DNA of 64,000 bases from Dichetophora obliterata. Its lineage: Eukaryota; Arthropoda; Insecta; Diptera; Sciomyzidae. The position numbers were made by a program, and so were the translations under genes. Within the stretch, counting starts at the first letter, position 1. Each line of letters opens with the position of its first letter. The notes beneath the pieces are model-generated. The model searched no databases and had not been told where the DNA came from. It saw only the letters and a list, made by a program, of their open reading frames with translations. The stretch spans positions 214,819,000-214,882,999 of the forward strand of contig OY986439.1 in assembly GCA_963920525.1 (NCBI GenBank). Direction: 5' to 3'. Shown here piece after piece: positions 34,833-46,143 of this stretch.

Positions 34833-35944
34833 GCTGCCTTAATGTTGAAATTTTTATTATACTCGCGTAGCGTAGAAGATTTCTAAAGCTGCCTGACTCG
34901 TTGCTAAATTGATAATTTGTGTGCTTAAATTAAGTTTTCTGCCGCTTCTCTGCAGCTTCATCTTCTTCTAATGCTGATTCTATTTCTCCTTCTTTTCGGC
35001 TATTTTAATTTAAACAGATTGTATTACAAAATCTTATTTCATTGTGTATTCAAGTGGACTAAGTGTATAGATTTGTATTTGCAAAGTGTGGCAGTGTGTT
35101 TGAACGTGTGTGTGTGTGTTCAAATGCGGCATCCGGATTAATGCCGTTATGATAGTGTGCGATTGTAGGGAATACACGCCAATACAAAGACATTCTAAAG
35201 TGTGCTTAACTTAACGTCTTAACTAACTAAGGTTTATTCATACATATAGAAGCTATATAGGCAGCAATGATTACTTACAATTAGCTTACTTAAATTCATA
35301 GTTAAAAAAAAGATAATGTACAGTAAAAATGTTTTATAACGAAAGCAACAGCGGCAGTAGCAGCAGCAGCAGCTAAAATTGCGTTAGAAACTTTCGCTTA
35401 GTTACAACTTAACTTAGCTTAACTACTTACAGGAATAAAAAAAGAAATCATCGTGTTCTTTTTTCTTCTTCGTCTTCTTTTTCTTTTCAAGTATACATTT
35501 ATTCAAAGCAGCACCATATTTTGTTTGTGTTTAAATTTCTTTATATTTAACTATTTCTCAATCTTACGCCATAAAATCCCTTTTCATGGCCTTGTCTAAT
35601 AAACTACTTTACACAGTTTTAACTTACTATGAGGAGTGAAAAAAAAGAAACGAAATTTCATTGAAATGCATAAAAATAAAATTATAAACAACATCGTCAA
35701 ATTATTGCACAGTGTTAAAGAGTGCCGTGCGTTAGTAGATTACATAAACATTTGCAAGAAATCTCATTGAACTCAATTTCAGTTGTAGTAAAAATTATTG
35801 CTTAGTTGTTTGCAGCATTTTTTAATTGAACAAAAAAGGTTAAAAATCAAAACAAATTAAATTGCCGTCAACTTTTCTTAAATAACTCACGCGTATATAT
35901 TTTACAACTATCTGGTTTTTTGTATTTTTTTTAAAATGATTTTA
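34833..35944 (-). other. Probable 3' UTR and downstream region of COA7
   Basis: AT-rich, no ORF, short CA/GT and CAG-type repeats (35108-35120, 35348-35375). It lies directly downstream of the COA7 stop codon on the minus strand. The polyadenylation point cannot be fixed. Confidence 0.35.
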
Positions 35945-38900
35945 CTACTGCGGTATTTTGAGTCCCTGCTGAAAACCTACCGCCTGCTGTTGTTTCTGCA
36001 CCTCGTCTTGCATTTCCATCGCAAGTTTCTTGTACTTTTCCGCTTCTTTTTCATTTTTTTCAGTGCCATCGCCACGCGCATACATTTGGCTAACATTGGC
36101 GCAAGCGTACATATTTCGCAATTCGCATGCTTTGTAAGCGAAATCGAATGCTTTTTTCATGTCCTTCAGCACAATGTAATCACCGCTTTTTGGAGGTGGT
36201 GAGGTAGGTATAATATTAACTGTTGACTCGGGTGGTTGCTCCTCGGCAAGTTTTTGCACACCAGAGATATGCATGCCGGATAGATAGAAGCAGGCGGTGG
36301 CGTTATTCAATTCACAGCTTTTTGTCAAGTACTCCAGGCCCTGTGGCGAAAAAAAGATATCCATTAATTAAGTTTTTCAATAGTTATTTGCGTATTGTTT
36401 TTTTGATTAAGTAATTAATTATTTGAAAATAATTTGCATCTTTCGTTTGTAGAAAGTCATTTTCAAAATTATAAACTTTTTTCTAAAATTCTTATATTTT
36501 TTTAATAACGATTTGAAAATATTTTAGGACGTCATTTTTTAAGGCATAGAAAATTTATAAAAAAAAAAACATAATTTCGAAGCTTTCACAAAGAATAGCA
36601 GTTATGATTGGTGGTAGAAAATTAACTTAATTATTTGTATGTGGGTTAGCGCCTTTTTGCCGAAAAAATGCTTACGCAAAACTTTCAATGTCGCCTGTTA
36701 GCCAATCTTTTAACAACTTTTTAATTTCCATTTTTAGAAGTCTTGCATACAATGTTATCTGCATACTCAGAACTTTAAAGTCCTTCGTCTGTCGGTGGTA
36801 GGAATTTATATTAATTAGGATTGTTCACTAACAAAAAATTGTTACAAAGTGTTACAAGTTTTTATTAGTAAAGCATTCACATACTCGAAAAACTTGCAAC
36901 GAGAGAGGACAACGAAAGCGTATAAAAATTATAAAGAAAAAAGTAGCTACAAGGTTCTGCTAGTGAAATTTTTAATTGCTAGAATTTACAGCTACCGAAA
37001 AAAATTGTTAGTACAAAAAACAAGCTATCTATTAAAATGAGTGAAAATTTGTGCCAAATTTTACCGTACATGTTTTATTTGTAGTACCTACGGCCGATTT
37101 CTTCATCCGAGTATTAGCACTAATCCGTGGATTAGATCAGTTCATGGTGTACAAACTAAATACCATGAGCTGGTCTAATCCACGGGTTAGCTCTAATACT
37201 CGTGTGATGAAATCGGCCGCTATTGTTTTCTTTCCAGCTTTCTAAACTGGGTCATTTGCTACAAGAGGGTCGCGATTCCGACCCAACGCGAATTGTGAGG
37301 GGTTCCAGCTTTTTAGACAATAGCTACAATAGCTTTAGATACCGATCAAAATATGATAGCCCTTTCGGGTTCTAAACAGCAATGGCACCGCATTGGGTAC
37401 CGATAAAACCCAATATGTTTATTAGGGCGTAAACATTTTTTGTCAAAATTTTGGAGGGCTGAAGCAGAATTCGAAAGTTCGTCACAAAAAAAAATTTGAG
37501 AATTTTTCAGATTTTTTGAAAAAGGTTTAGAGGCCGCTCAAGGTCGTTTTTACCAAAAAAGTAGTTCTTCAAATTAATACTTGTGCTTTCTACCCAGAAT
37601 GAGTGTATAACTGAAAAATATAATGTTCCAACGATCTTAAAAAAAGAGGGGTTTTAACTATTTTTTTTTGGACAGGAGGGTAAATTTTTTTTAAATTATT
37701 TTTTTATTCATTGCTCATTTTTTATTCATCATTAATTTTTTATCATTACTCGTTTTTTATTCATTATTAATTTGTTATTCATTATTCATTTTTTATTCAT
37801 TATTAATTTGTTATTAATTTTTTATTTACGGCTTAGGACTTAAATGAATAAATCAATACTAAAGAATAAGAAATGAATAGTGAATAAAAAAAGAATAATG
37901 AATAACAAATGAATATTGAATAAAAAATTAATAATGAATAACAAAAGAATAATGAATAAAAACTTAATAACGAATAAAAAATGAATAATGAATAAAAAAA
38001 GAATTATTGTAAATTTTGAAATTCTTTGTGAATACCATTCAAATGAATAAAAAAATTATTTATTATTCTGAATAACGAAAATGAATAATTAAAATTAATA
38101 ATTAATAATGTTTTTAAAATGAATGTGAATTAAAAGTTTTATTTATGAATCTATTTTGCATTCATTGAATGCATTCTTATGTAGTTATTCAGTTGTACTT
38201 AAAATTCATATGAAAGCCGATTTTACAGCTCTGCATATTATAAGGTATCACTAAGACCTTAACTTAATTAAAAGAATATACTGAAACATGAAAATATGAC
38301 GGGGTATTTAATTTCTTAAATAAGTTAGGATTGACTGGCGCTAGGTATCGGCCAGTGGGTACAATGAGGAAGCAGTAAGGCTCTAGGGGTTAAGGTAGAT
38401 TAGTTCCATTAGGTTTCCACCAATAATAGGATTATTGACCCAATACCCCTACTTAAATCCCTTCGATCAATTCGTGTGTGATAGAAAAGCCCACCGGATT
38501 GATCACAAATGCAATTACGGCTAAACTCAAAGGGCAGAGCTAAATTCAGAAATTTCATTATAATAAATTCATTGGTTTTAAGTAAATTATCCATTATTTT
38601 TTTGAGATAATCAGAGAAACTCATTAGTGTTAGCAGCTGTCGTAGATTAAGTGTATATTAAGTAATTGGTCCTGTAATTAAGCTATTGGAATTGAATTTA
38701 CCTAGAATTTGATTTGGTGCTTACAAGAGGAAAGTCAATCCCGGGATCCCGAAATCCGGAATTTAAGCCACTTAAAATCCCGGGATTTTCTTTTCGGGAT
38801 CCCGGAATTTTCAAATAAAAAAGTTTCTATTACAAGTATTCGTGTAAATGCAACCATTTCAATTGCCATTTCAATTGCTGTTTGAGGTGCTGTTTGGTTC

Positions 38901-41069
38901 TTTGGTTGCCTCTTAGCCACTTTTTTCTTTAAATATACCCATTAATTTTGAAAGAATGTCAGTCGGGGCTTGAAGTTGATTTATCCATCACTTTAACGCA
39001 GTTATATAGATGCCACATCCGCACCGTATTCATCTTATGCTTCAGGTTATTAATACAATTTAAAATCTGATTTGTTGTTGTTTATTAAGCCAAAGTGATT
39101 CGCACTATTTGTCAAACGGGATTTTAAAAAATTTAAATATTGTTGCGGGTCTATGGTTGTCTCTATAAAAGTCTCCTACCACTTTGCTTGAGATGCACAC
39201 CCAAACCATAATCGAAATTTTTCCAAATCGGTTGGAATTTTCTATGTTAATGCTTTGAGCCACACTCCAGTTGGTCCATCATTGTAATACATCATGATTT
39301 TTGACTCATCGCAAAATATGACGTCGTCCTAATACTCAGAAAGTTAACAAATAAGCATTGTAGTGAAAGAGAAACGCTATTCGATTTTATGCACAGAAAG
39401 CACCGGCTTTTAACGAGTAGTTCTTCGTGAATATTTGTATCTCAGTATAACCTGTCAAACTGTTTCAAGGGCAACAACGATATCACACTCTTCCTTGAGT
39501 TCTGCCGCAAGTATTCGGGCGGTTGTTGTAGATTTCCTCATAATAATTCGTTCTGCACGTTCCGTTAATTTAGGCTTAGGTTGACCTCCATACTTAAGCT
39601 CCAGTTTTTCTGAGGTTTTTTTTTTAATGAAACCTTTAAAAATACTGCAAGTGACCGATATTAACAAAAAACATTTTGTGCAGCATTTAAAAGTAGTGTT
39701 TTTTGGTATGTTAATTGAGAAATCGAATTTATTTTTAATGTGTAAGCTCGGTCTGGACATACTGTATATAGAAATATAGAAAAATAACCACTAAAACTTA
39801 TGTTGAGTAAGATATTCAGCCCAATCATGAAACATTTTCTCCCGGGAGTTGTAAAAGGGAGTTTCCGTTTTTAAGATAAAGTTTAAAAACTTTTTGAAAA
39901 TTTTTAATGCAATTTTGTTTATCAACCGCCAATATTCATTAGTAAAAAAGAAAAAAAAAAAATTAGATGTCTTTATCTGCTATCTTAAAACCGGAAACTC
40001 CCTTTTACAACTCCCGGGAGAAAATGTTTCACAAATGGGCTGATTGCCGTGAACAAATTTAAGAATTCTAAGCCATTTTTTCATAATAATAATCACGTAA
40101 TTCATTTTAGAATCAATTGGAAAGCAAGGACTTGCGAAAATTTTCACTAGGATGTTTTTACTTAAAATGCTTCTTCCGAAACAAATACGATTTCGGGTTG
40201 TGGCGTTATTGTAAGATAAAAAAAATAAAAAAAAATTTAGCTCATTAAACACATTTTCTATCAAGTGAGAAAAGTTGAGCAGTTGAAATTGTCGCTCTGG
40301 TAGAATATCTTAAAAACCACGAATTTAACATGTCAAGCCAGGAGTACAATTTTGATATTTTGCTTAGGCTTTGTTTCAAAATCTAATAAATAACTAAAAT
40401 ATTAACATATTCTGATTAATTTTAGAGACTGTAACTTTTTATCAAACCAAGTTGCTTCAGCTCTATTTAACTTTTGCAAGTTGCAATCATGTGTTAAAAA
40501 TAATTGTGCTTATTCCAATAATTACATAACAAATATCCTCTCCTCACCTTTGGAACATTTCTTTCCACCTCCTTGGGCATTGAACGCGACACCAGCAACA
40601 GACCAGAGTGTAAACATGAATCCGAGTCGTTAAGAGCGCATCCTTTTTCATAATAACTATAGGCACTACGTGGATCACCCTTGCTGCCACTCTTGCCTTT
40701 GCCAAGAAAACTGTAGTTGCCGTACTTGTAGCAGGATTTTGCGTAACCATAATCGTCACATGTCGATTTATAAACCTTTGCTGCTTTTTCAAAATCTTTC
40801 TTGATGCCCTCCAAATATTCGCCCAGCAGATGACAAACTACATACAGAAGAACAACATCAAAACAATATAGGAAATATGCAATAATTTTCGGGCTAAATG
40901 GCGAAATAAACTATAACAAAGGTTATGTGCGATGCCGCTTGCCACTGCATACTAATATATAGTAGTTACCCTCTGGTTTCTTCTCTGAATAGCAACCGAA
41001 ACGATATTCCACTCCTAGCTTTTCCAGATATTCCTTAACATCGGACTCATCCTTGAGATCGTAAGCCAT
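35945..41069 (-). CDS. COA7: Cytochrome c oxidase assembly factor 7 homologue (Sel1-repeat protein), three exons
   Basis: Exons, in transcript order: 41069-40970, 40837-40548, 36340-35945 (stop TAG 35945-35947); 100+290+396 bp give 261 residues in one frame. Donors are GT and acceptors AG: intron 1 is phase 1 (132 bp), intron 2 phase 0 (4207 bp). The start is the ATG of MAYDLKDESDV, matching the N-terminus of animal COA7. The protein is five Sel1-like (TPR-like) repeats with paired cysteines: CYSEKKPEVC, CDDYGYAKSC, CALNDSDSC, CELNNATAC, CELRNMYAC. In COA7 such pairs form disulfides after import into the mitochondrial intermembrane space, where it supports complex IV assembly. Human COA7 is 231 residues; here a proline/glutamate-rich linker (about residues 164-185) separates repeats 4 and 5. 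Intron 2 is filled with dead transposons. The residue across intron 1 (Val) depends on the splice choice. Confidence 0.93.
36341..37087. other. COA7 intron 2, AT-rich part
   Basis: Intronic; no repeat or gene recognised in this part. The splice acceptor (minus strand ...cgccacag) is at its left edge. Confidence 0.6.
37091..37219. mobile_element. 129-bp palindromic MITE in COA7 intron 2
   Basis: CGGCCGATTTCTTCATCCGA...GTGGATTAGATCAGTTCATGG is mirrored by CCATGAGCTGGTCTAATCC...GAAATCGGCCG; arms are about 58 bp and the loop about 12 bp. CTA flanks both ends (37088-37090, 37220-37222), a 3-bp duplication compatible with a PIF/Harbinger-type element. Confidence 0.75.
37690..38110. repeat. (ATTCATT)n array that inverts midway
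   Basis: From 37700 to 37830 the strand carries imperfect ttattcatta/ttttttattcatt words; from about 37845 to 38110 the same words appear as gaataatgaataaaaaa. The two halves could form a long imperfect hairpin. Intronic in COA7. Confidence 0.7.
38739..38815. repeat. Palindromic TCCCGGGATCCCGAAAT segment
   Basis: cccgggatcccgaaatccgg and tcccgggattttcttttcgg followed by gatcccggaa form a short inverted structure, of the sort seen at the ends of some hAT elements. No larger element could be delimited. Confidence 0.5.
38945..39760 (-). pseudogene. Tc1-type transposase pseudogene in COA7 intron 2
   Basis: Read leftward: KPKLTERAERIIMRK with AAELKEE and VALETV (second helix-turn-helix of Tc1 transposases) at about 39600-39460; DDVIFCDESKIMMYYNDG-VW (first catalytic Asp region, about 39330-39260); IMVWVCISSK (about 39215-39180); degenerate second Asp block followed by VRMWHLYN (about 39035-39000); and KVMDK-TSSPD near 38990-38960, where the active protein has SPDLNPIE. 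Several frameshifts and stops intervene, so the gene is dead. It lies antisense-free, on the same strand as COA7. No terminal repeats were found; the 228-bp MITE at 39816-40043 next to it may be related. Confidence 0.8.
39816..40043. mobile_element. 228-bp MITE with about 60-bp terminal inverted repeats
   Basis: TCAGCCCAATCATGAAACAT and following ctcccgggagttgtaaaagg are mirrored by ccttttacaactcccgggag and ...GTTTCACAAATGGGCTGA. The inner 38 bp of each arm match perfectly. No coding sequence. It lies in COA7 intron 2. Confidence 0.8.
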
Positions 41070-41599
41070 GATCTCTGGTCTTGGTTAAATTTTTATTATG
41101 AATTTAGTTAAAATTTAACTAAAAGAAAATTACTCAAAAGAAAATACACCGAACGTCTGACATTTGAGGAAAATCTTTGACATGTGGAGAAACTTGAAAC
41201 TTGCCAAAATGTCAGCACGCAATGCAATGGAATGGTTCGTGCAGATGATAAAAATTAAATTATTAAATTAACTAGTTAAGTCGGGAAAAAATGACATGCA
41301 GATGTCGCACAAACGTGAATTAACAAAACTCGTAAGTTAGTCACTCACAGATGACGCTGCAATTTTGCAGAAAATTTAGCCACAGCCAAAATGTTTAGCA
41401 TAAAGCATTTAATTGAATTATACACGCGAAATTTTGGTGTAGACTTAACACTAACACATACTAACCATCCCAGTGGGCATTTTAGCGAGTCCTCGGTAAA
41501 AAAGGCATGCAAGCACTGCTTTTATTGGCGTTAATACACCTTCCATGATCACTGCATTAATGAGTACTTCTGTAAGGCCTACCTTTTGAAGGTTCTTAT
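41070..41599. promoter_or_regulatory. Upstream region of COA7
   Basis: Immediately 5' of the COA7 start codon on the minus strand, so it should hold the 5' UTR and promoter. No TATA box, initiator or binding site stands out. A perfect start could not be placed. Confidence 0.3.
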
Positions 41600-41935
41600 T
41601 CTTTTCATATTATTTTATATGAAAAAATTTAGAAAAAAAATTCCAAAAAAGCACAGAACAGTTTGTAAAAAAATTTAGATTTAAAAAAAAAACTTTTTTT
41701 TTGGCCGAGTTGGGTCTGGGCTCCCGAAAACAAACACATTACATATTATATTATATGAAAATATTTATATGGAATAACTCAAAGTCTTTTCTTATGTTTC
41801 TGTATGAGGAAAATTTATAAAAAAATTTGAAAAAAATGTAAATACACAGAACAGTTTGTAAAAAGTTTAGATTTAAATACAAAAAAATTATTTTTTTGTC
41901 CGAGTTGGGTCTCGAACCCGGGCTCCCGAAAGCTT
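41600..41935. repeat. Two direct copies of a tRNA-like repeat
   Basis: 41620-41735 and 41800-41935 share acagaacagtttgtaaaaa, a T-rich stretch, and ccgagttgggtct...gctcccgaaa. In the second copy the minus strand reads GGGTTCGAGACCC, an RNA polymerase III B box; in the first copy 9 bp of that box are deleted. Probably fragments of a tRNA-derived SINE. Confidence 0.6.
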
Positions 41936-41982
41936 ACTTTCATTTGTATTGATGCAAAATAAGCATGTAATTCTTAACAACC

Positions 41983-42050
41983 ACGATAGACGAGTGGGTA
42001 AGATGTCGAACCGCCGACTGAGAAGACCATCGAATCTGAAATTGTTAGTT
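41983..42050 (+). repeat. tRNA-like sequence
   Basis: acgatagacgagtgggtaag resembles a polymerase III A box and atcgaatctga, 45 bp on, a B box. The acceptor stem cannot be formed, so this is a pseudogene or SINE head rather than a tRNA gene. Confidence 0.4.
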
Positions 42051-42055
42051 GTTTT

Positions 42056-43321
42056 TTATTTGAAGTTGATATTTTTATTGCTTTTCCTTCTAACGTGACT
42101 TCTCGAAAGAGTGCTTCTAGCAGGTCTCTTTTGAGCAAGGAGAGCCCATTTCATATAAAAAAGCAAGTGTAATTGTATATGAGTGCGGCAGTACTCTAAT
42201 GCCTAGTGGGATAACGTGTTTGTTAAGTGTGTTAGTTGAACATTATTGTTGAATGTCATTTTCACGCCAATTAAATGTACGGACATATAAAAAACAGCGA
42301 AATTTTTACATTTTAACTCTCCAATCATGGTTGTGAGCTTGGCTGCATTGAACAAATTTTTTGGTTCAACAGTGTACTAATCAACGAGAACTAAAAACTC
42401 GCTGCCTTTTCGCTGTCAAAAACGCAATGCATTACTTACTGAAGATTTCTATTCGCTTCTACAGTATACTAAGCTTAAGGAATTAAAATTTGTGTAGTTA
42501 TTGGAAAAAAAACAAAAGCGTTCATCTGCTCAGGCATTTATTTCATTGGTTAAAGAAATTTTGTTTTCAGTTTTTATTGAAGAAACGAACACTATTGTCT
42601 TGTCTACATATGCTATAAACTACACTACAATCATGTAAGTATGTTTGTGAATATATGTGTGTGTAAATTTAAGGACAACGCTAAATGTAGCATAATTATT
42701 GTACACTGACAGAAGAGGTAGGTCTTCTTTTAGAATTTACTTTTTAATTTTTGTTTTAAAATTTTTTAAGTAGCCAATTCAAAGCATTTGCTTTTTAAAA
42801 TTTAATTTTCTCTAATATTTCCTTTTTTTTGAGAGTAATTTGTAGTGAATTTTAATTCAACTAATCGATACAAAATTTCACGAAGGCTTGTTTCGTGCGG
42901 ATTTGAGTTGTTTTCATGAATTCAAATGATATAAATTCAACAAATTGCTTCGAAGCGCAACAGAAAAGAATAGTTAATGACATTAACAAGATGACAAAAA
43001 AATACATTTGTTCGAACTTAATTTTAAGTTATGCATATTGAAATTTCGAAAATAATACAAAAATTTATATTAAAAATATTTTTTTGTGAATTCCAGTGAT
43101 TAAGAACGAAATAAATTTTTTCAAAGTTTCTCCAAAAAGCATTTCCAAGTTAACAAGAAAAAGAAGTATAACAGTGAGGGGACTGCCGACCAAAGTGAAA
43201 AACTATATATATAATATTACTATTCCATTTTTATTTAATAAGACCGTCAGCCTTCACACGTATTCTTACCCCGCTTGTAAAAATTTGTAGTGCTGAACTG
43301 TGAGCGGAAACATAATCTTGG
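42056..43321. other. AT-rich non-coding stretch
   Basis: Nothing recognisable; the 64-codon frame at 43096-43290 has no family features. Confidence 0.45.
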
Positions 43322-43375
43322 TTGTGCTCACTTCTTGTTTGTGCTCACTTCTTATTTGTGCTCACATTATTTTAT
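43322..43375. repeat. 17-bp tandem repeat, three copies
   Basis: tgtgctcacttcttgtt, tgtgctcacttcttatt, tgtgctcacattatt follow each other. Confidence 0.85.
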
Positions 43376-45273
43376 TTTCATTGTTGAAACAACAGTTTGT
43401 CTTTGTTTGTCTGCGCAGTAACATCGTGTTTTCAAACGGGAAGTTTCGCAGTGAATTGCGTTTGTGAAAACTATTAATCTTTATGTTTAAACTAGAACTA
43501 AAGTTTACGTATAAAATAAAGTATTAATAAACATTAACTTAGAAGTGTTAGATAAAAGGTAATAAATTCGTGCATTAAATTGTAAAAATTATTGTGGAAA
43601 TAATTTGTGTCCTCATTTGCATTTGTTTGCTTCTTTTCGGTAAGTTCTCTTTCGTGAATTTTATTTTTGAGAGGCACTGCTCTAATACAACGAGTATTCC
43701 AAGCAAATCTACAACAACGCAGAGAGAATGCCAAGATCACAGCTGTTGCTGTGAAAAATTTCAAATTGAGGCATTAAAAGAGACTTCACGACCAGTCAAA
43801 CAAAATACAACAACATATATGAAAAATTTAAAATTTATTTGCTACAGCTCTTTTAATGCTTCATTTAAGATCTCTTTAACAGGCAAACAAAAAACATAGC
43901 AAGCAAAGTGCTGTTTATTTTCTGCCGCCGATTCGGTTCATCTCCTTTAACGCTGCGCAGCTGTGAACCATTCCATTCTCTCTGCGTTGTTGCTGTAGAT
44001 TTGCTTGGTTATTCTTATTTTACAGTTATATGGAAAATGTTTTTAGGTGGTTAATTTTAATTGTGTAGCAACAGTCGGCATATGAATTTAGAATTATTTT
44101 TGTTAAAAGGTTATAGCAATTAATTAAATGTTTTATAAATTACTAAAACTATTTGTTTTAAGTAAAAGTATTACCATATCGAAAATAGATATATTTAATT
44201 AAATTAATATATTGAAATTATTTCATTATTGAATTAATTTAGAAATTTAAATCGTAATTAATTTATGTAATAACACCAACACAAACATGCACAATATATC
44301 TATCACATCCTCTCACATTGTAGAACTTGATTTCCTATTGATTTTTAAAAATTTGATTGTTAAAATTTTGAGCAAAAAATAGTAATTATTTCTGCTTTTT
44401 ATTTTTTAAGGCAAAAATAAAACTTAAAAATTTACCCGATTTTTTTTAAGCACAAAATAACCACTTATCTCAGATTTTTATTTTTTAAGGCAAAAATAAA
44501 AACTTGCACGATATTTTTTTGGTCACAAAATAACTGGTAAGTTTTGTTTTTATTTTTGCCTTAAAAAATAAAAATCAAAAATTACTGGTTATTTTGTGCT
44601 TAAAAAATATCGGGTAAATTTTGATTTTTATTTTTGCCTTAAATATAAATAATTATTATTTTTGCTCAAAATTTTAATAATCAAAATTTTAAAAATCAAT
44701 AGGAAATCAAGTTCTACAATGTGAAAGGATGTGAAAGATATACATATTGTGTTGGTGTTTTTACACAAATTAATTACGCTTTTAATTTCTAAATTAATTC
44801 AATAATGAAATAATGTCAATAAATTAATTTAAATATATGCATTTTCGATATGGTAACACTTTTACTTAAAAGAAATAGTTTTAGTAATTTATAAAACATT
44901 TAATAAATTGCTATAAGCTCTTAACAAAAATAATTCGAAATTCATATGCCGACTGTAGCTACACAATTAAAATTCACCACCTACAAACATTTTCCAGCTA
45001 ACTGTAAAATAAGAATTACCAATCAAATCTACAGCAACAACGCAGAGTGAATGGAATGGTTTACAGCTGTTGCGCAGCGTTAGAGGGGATGAACCGAATC
45101 GGCGGCAGAAAATAAACAGCATTTTGCTTGCTATGTTTTCTGTTTGCCTGTTAGCAAAATCTCATATCATATATGCATTGAAAAAAACAGTAATATTCTT
45201 TGTGCTGGCACGGAGCAAAGGGAGGGGAAATAACGATAATCAGCAGATAAACTTGTTGATGGTTGGTTGCTAC

Positions 45274-45479
45274 CATGGCAAAATTAGACAAGGTAGTGTT
45301 AGGGTGCAGAGCCGGTGACCGAAACTGTCAAATGAAGTTGACATGACATATAAAATCTGCAACCAATGAGAATGCAATATTAAAGTGAAAATTGGCCAAA
45401 ATGGCTGAGTTTTACATTTATGGTCACTAAGAAAGAGAACACATTCAGCCCGAACACTACCTTATCTAGTTCTACTATG
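45274..45479. mobile_element. hAT-type MITE (ACAAGGTAG family), copy 3, in E1
   Basis: Ends CATGGCAAAATTAGACAAGG-TAGTGTT and (reverse complement) CATAGTAGAACTAGATAAGG-TAGTGTT, flanked by GTTGCTAC and CTTGCTAC, an 8-bp duplication with one mismatch. The related foldback arm at 56300 lacks this insert, which confirms the boundaries. The interior differs from copies 1 and 2. Confidence 0.75.
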
Positions 45480-45544
45480 CTTGCTACATTTGCTGAGCGC
45501 CTGGTAGTCAAGATCCAAGAGCGTCATTTAAAGAGCTAATCTGT

Positions 45545-45625
45545 ATTGATGACAAAAGCTACTGGCTTGTGTTGATGACGGAAGCTACTCGCTGTCATGA
45601 TGACGAAAGCTACTCGCGGCTATGA
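45545..45625. repeat. 26-bp minisatellite, three copies
   Basis: ttgatgacaaaagctactgg, ttgatgacggaagctactcg and atgatgacgaaagctactcg follow at about 26-bp spacing. Confidence 0.8.
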
Positions 45626-45790
45626 CGCAAACCATAGATTTACCCTCTACCAAAAATCGTTTAACGCGCATAAAGAAGTTTTCACTTCAAAAATGTGTAT
45701 GAGAGCAAGATTATATTCAGTTAATAATTAAAGAAAAAATTTTCGCAAACGAATTTTTTTTCGAAGATACACGAAATAATAAGCATATAT

Positions 45791-46001
45791 TAAGGGGTGT
45801 TATGGAAACCGACAATTGTAAGAATCGTTTTTGAAATTGACAGACTTCATTTTGGTGCCATAGAAATCGATTATTGATTATAAACACAAAACCAATTTCG
45901 AAAATGAAACCAGTTTCTAAATCCATAATCGGTTTCTATGACACCAAAATGAAATCTGTGTCAATTTTAAAGCCGATTCTGACAATTGCCGGTTTCATAA
46001 C
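45791..46001. mobile_element. Palindromic MITE, right end broken by the copia-type element
   Basis: taaggggtgttatggaaacc, gacaattgtaagaatcg and cattttggtgccatagaaat are mirrored by ggtttctatgacaccaaaat, cgattctgacaattgc and cggtttcataac. Arms are about 95 bp. The mirrored end stops exactly where the 5' LTR starts (46002). Confidence 0.75.
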
Positions 46002-46143
46002 TGTTGAAGATAAGATTTAATATACTGTAACTCTTTCTACTTTGCATTTGTTTATTTATCTAGATATTGACATCTTTGTATATATTGTTTTTTGAGTTTT
46101 CTGAAAATAAATTTTCATTCAATCACCGAATCACAAAATATCA
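46002..46143 (+). repeat. 5' LTR, 142 bp
   Basis: Starts TGTTGAAGATAAG and ends AAAATATCA. It contains gaaaataaatt, a possible polyadenylation signal. It is unusually short: Drosophila copia LTRs are about 276 bp. Confidence 0.92.

Larger units (their letters stand above)
43690..45693. mobile_element. Large foldback element E1
   Basis: The left arm from about 43868 (aacatagcaagcaaagtgct, ttctgccgccgattcggttc, acagtcggcatatgaattta) is mirrored from the centre near 44525 to about 45180. Around the centre the 78-bp monomer (gcccgatattttttg, gcacaaaataac, aaggcaaaaataaaaa) is repeated. The right arm extends single-sided to about 45693, ending (reverse complement) ttgaagtgaaaacttcttta. A truncated inverted piece of the arm also precedes it at 43690-43745. 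Nested are a hAT-type MITE (45274-45479) and a 26-bp minisatellite. No coding sequence. Relatives: 55583-64000 and 18424. Confidence 0.85.

Noticed and set aside
35945..36364. ATG at 36364 as the start of a separate gene
   Set aside because: The residues before GLEYLTKSC come from intron sequence left of the acceptor cgccacag. Exon 2 ends in phase 0 and joins here to give one continuous COA7 protein.
5084..42050. Functional tRNA genes at 5.1, 7.4, 15.3 and 42.0 kb
   Set aside because: Polymerase III box matches are present, but acceptor stems do not pair and some copies have only one box. tRNA-derived SINEs or pseudogenes explain them better.
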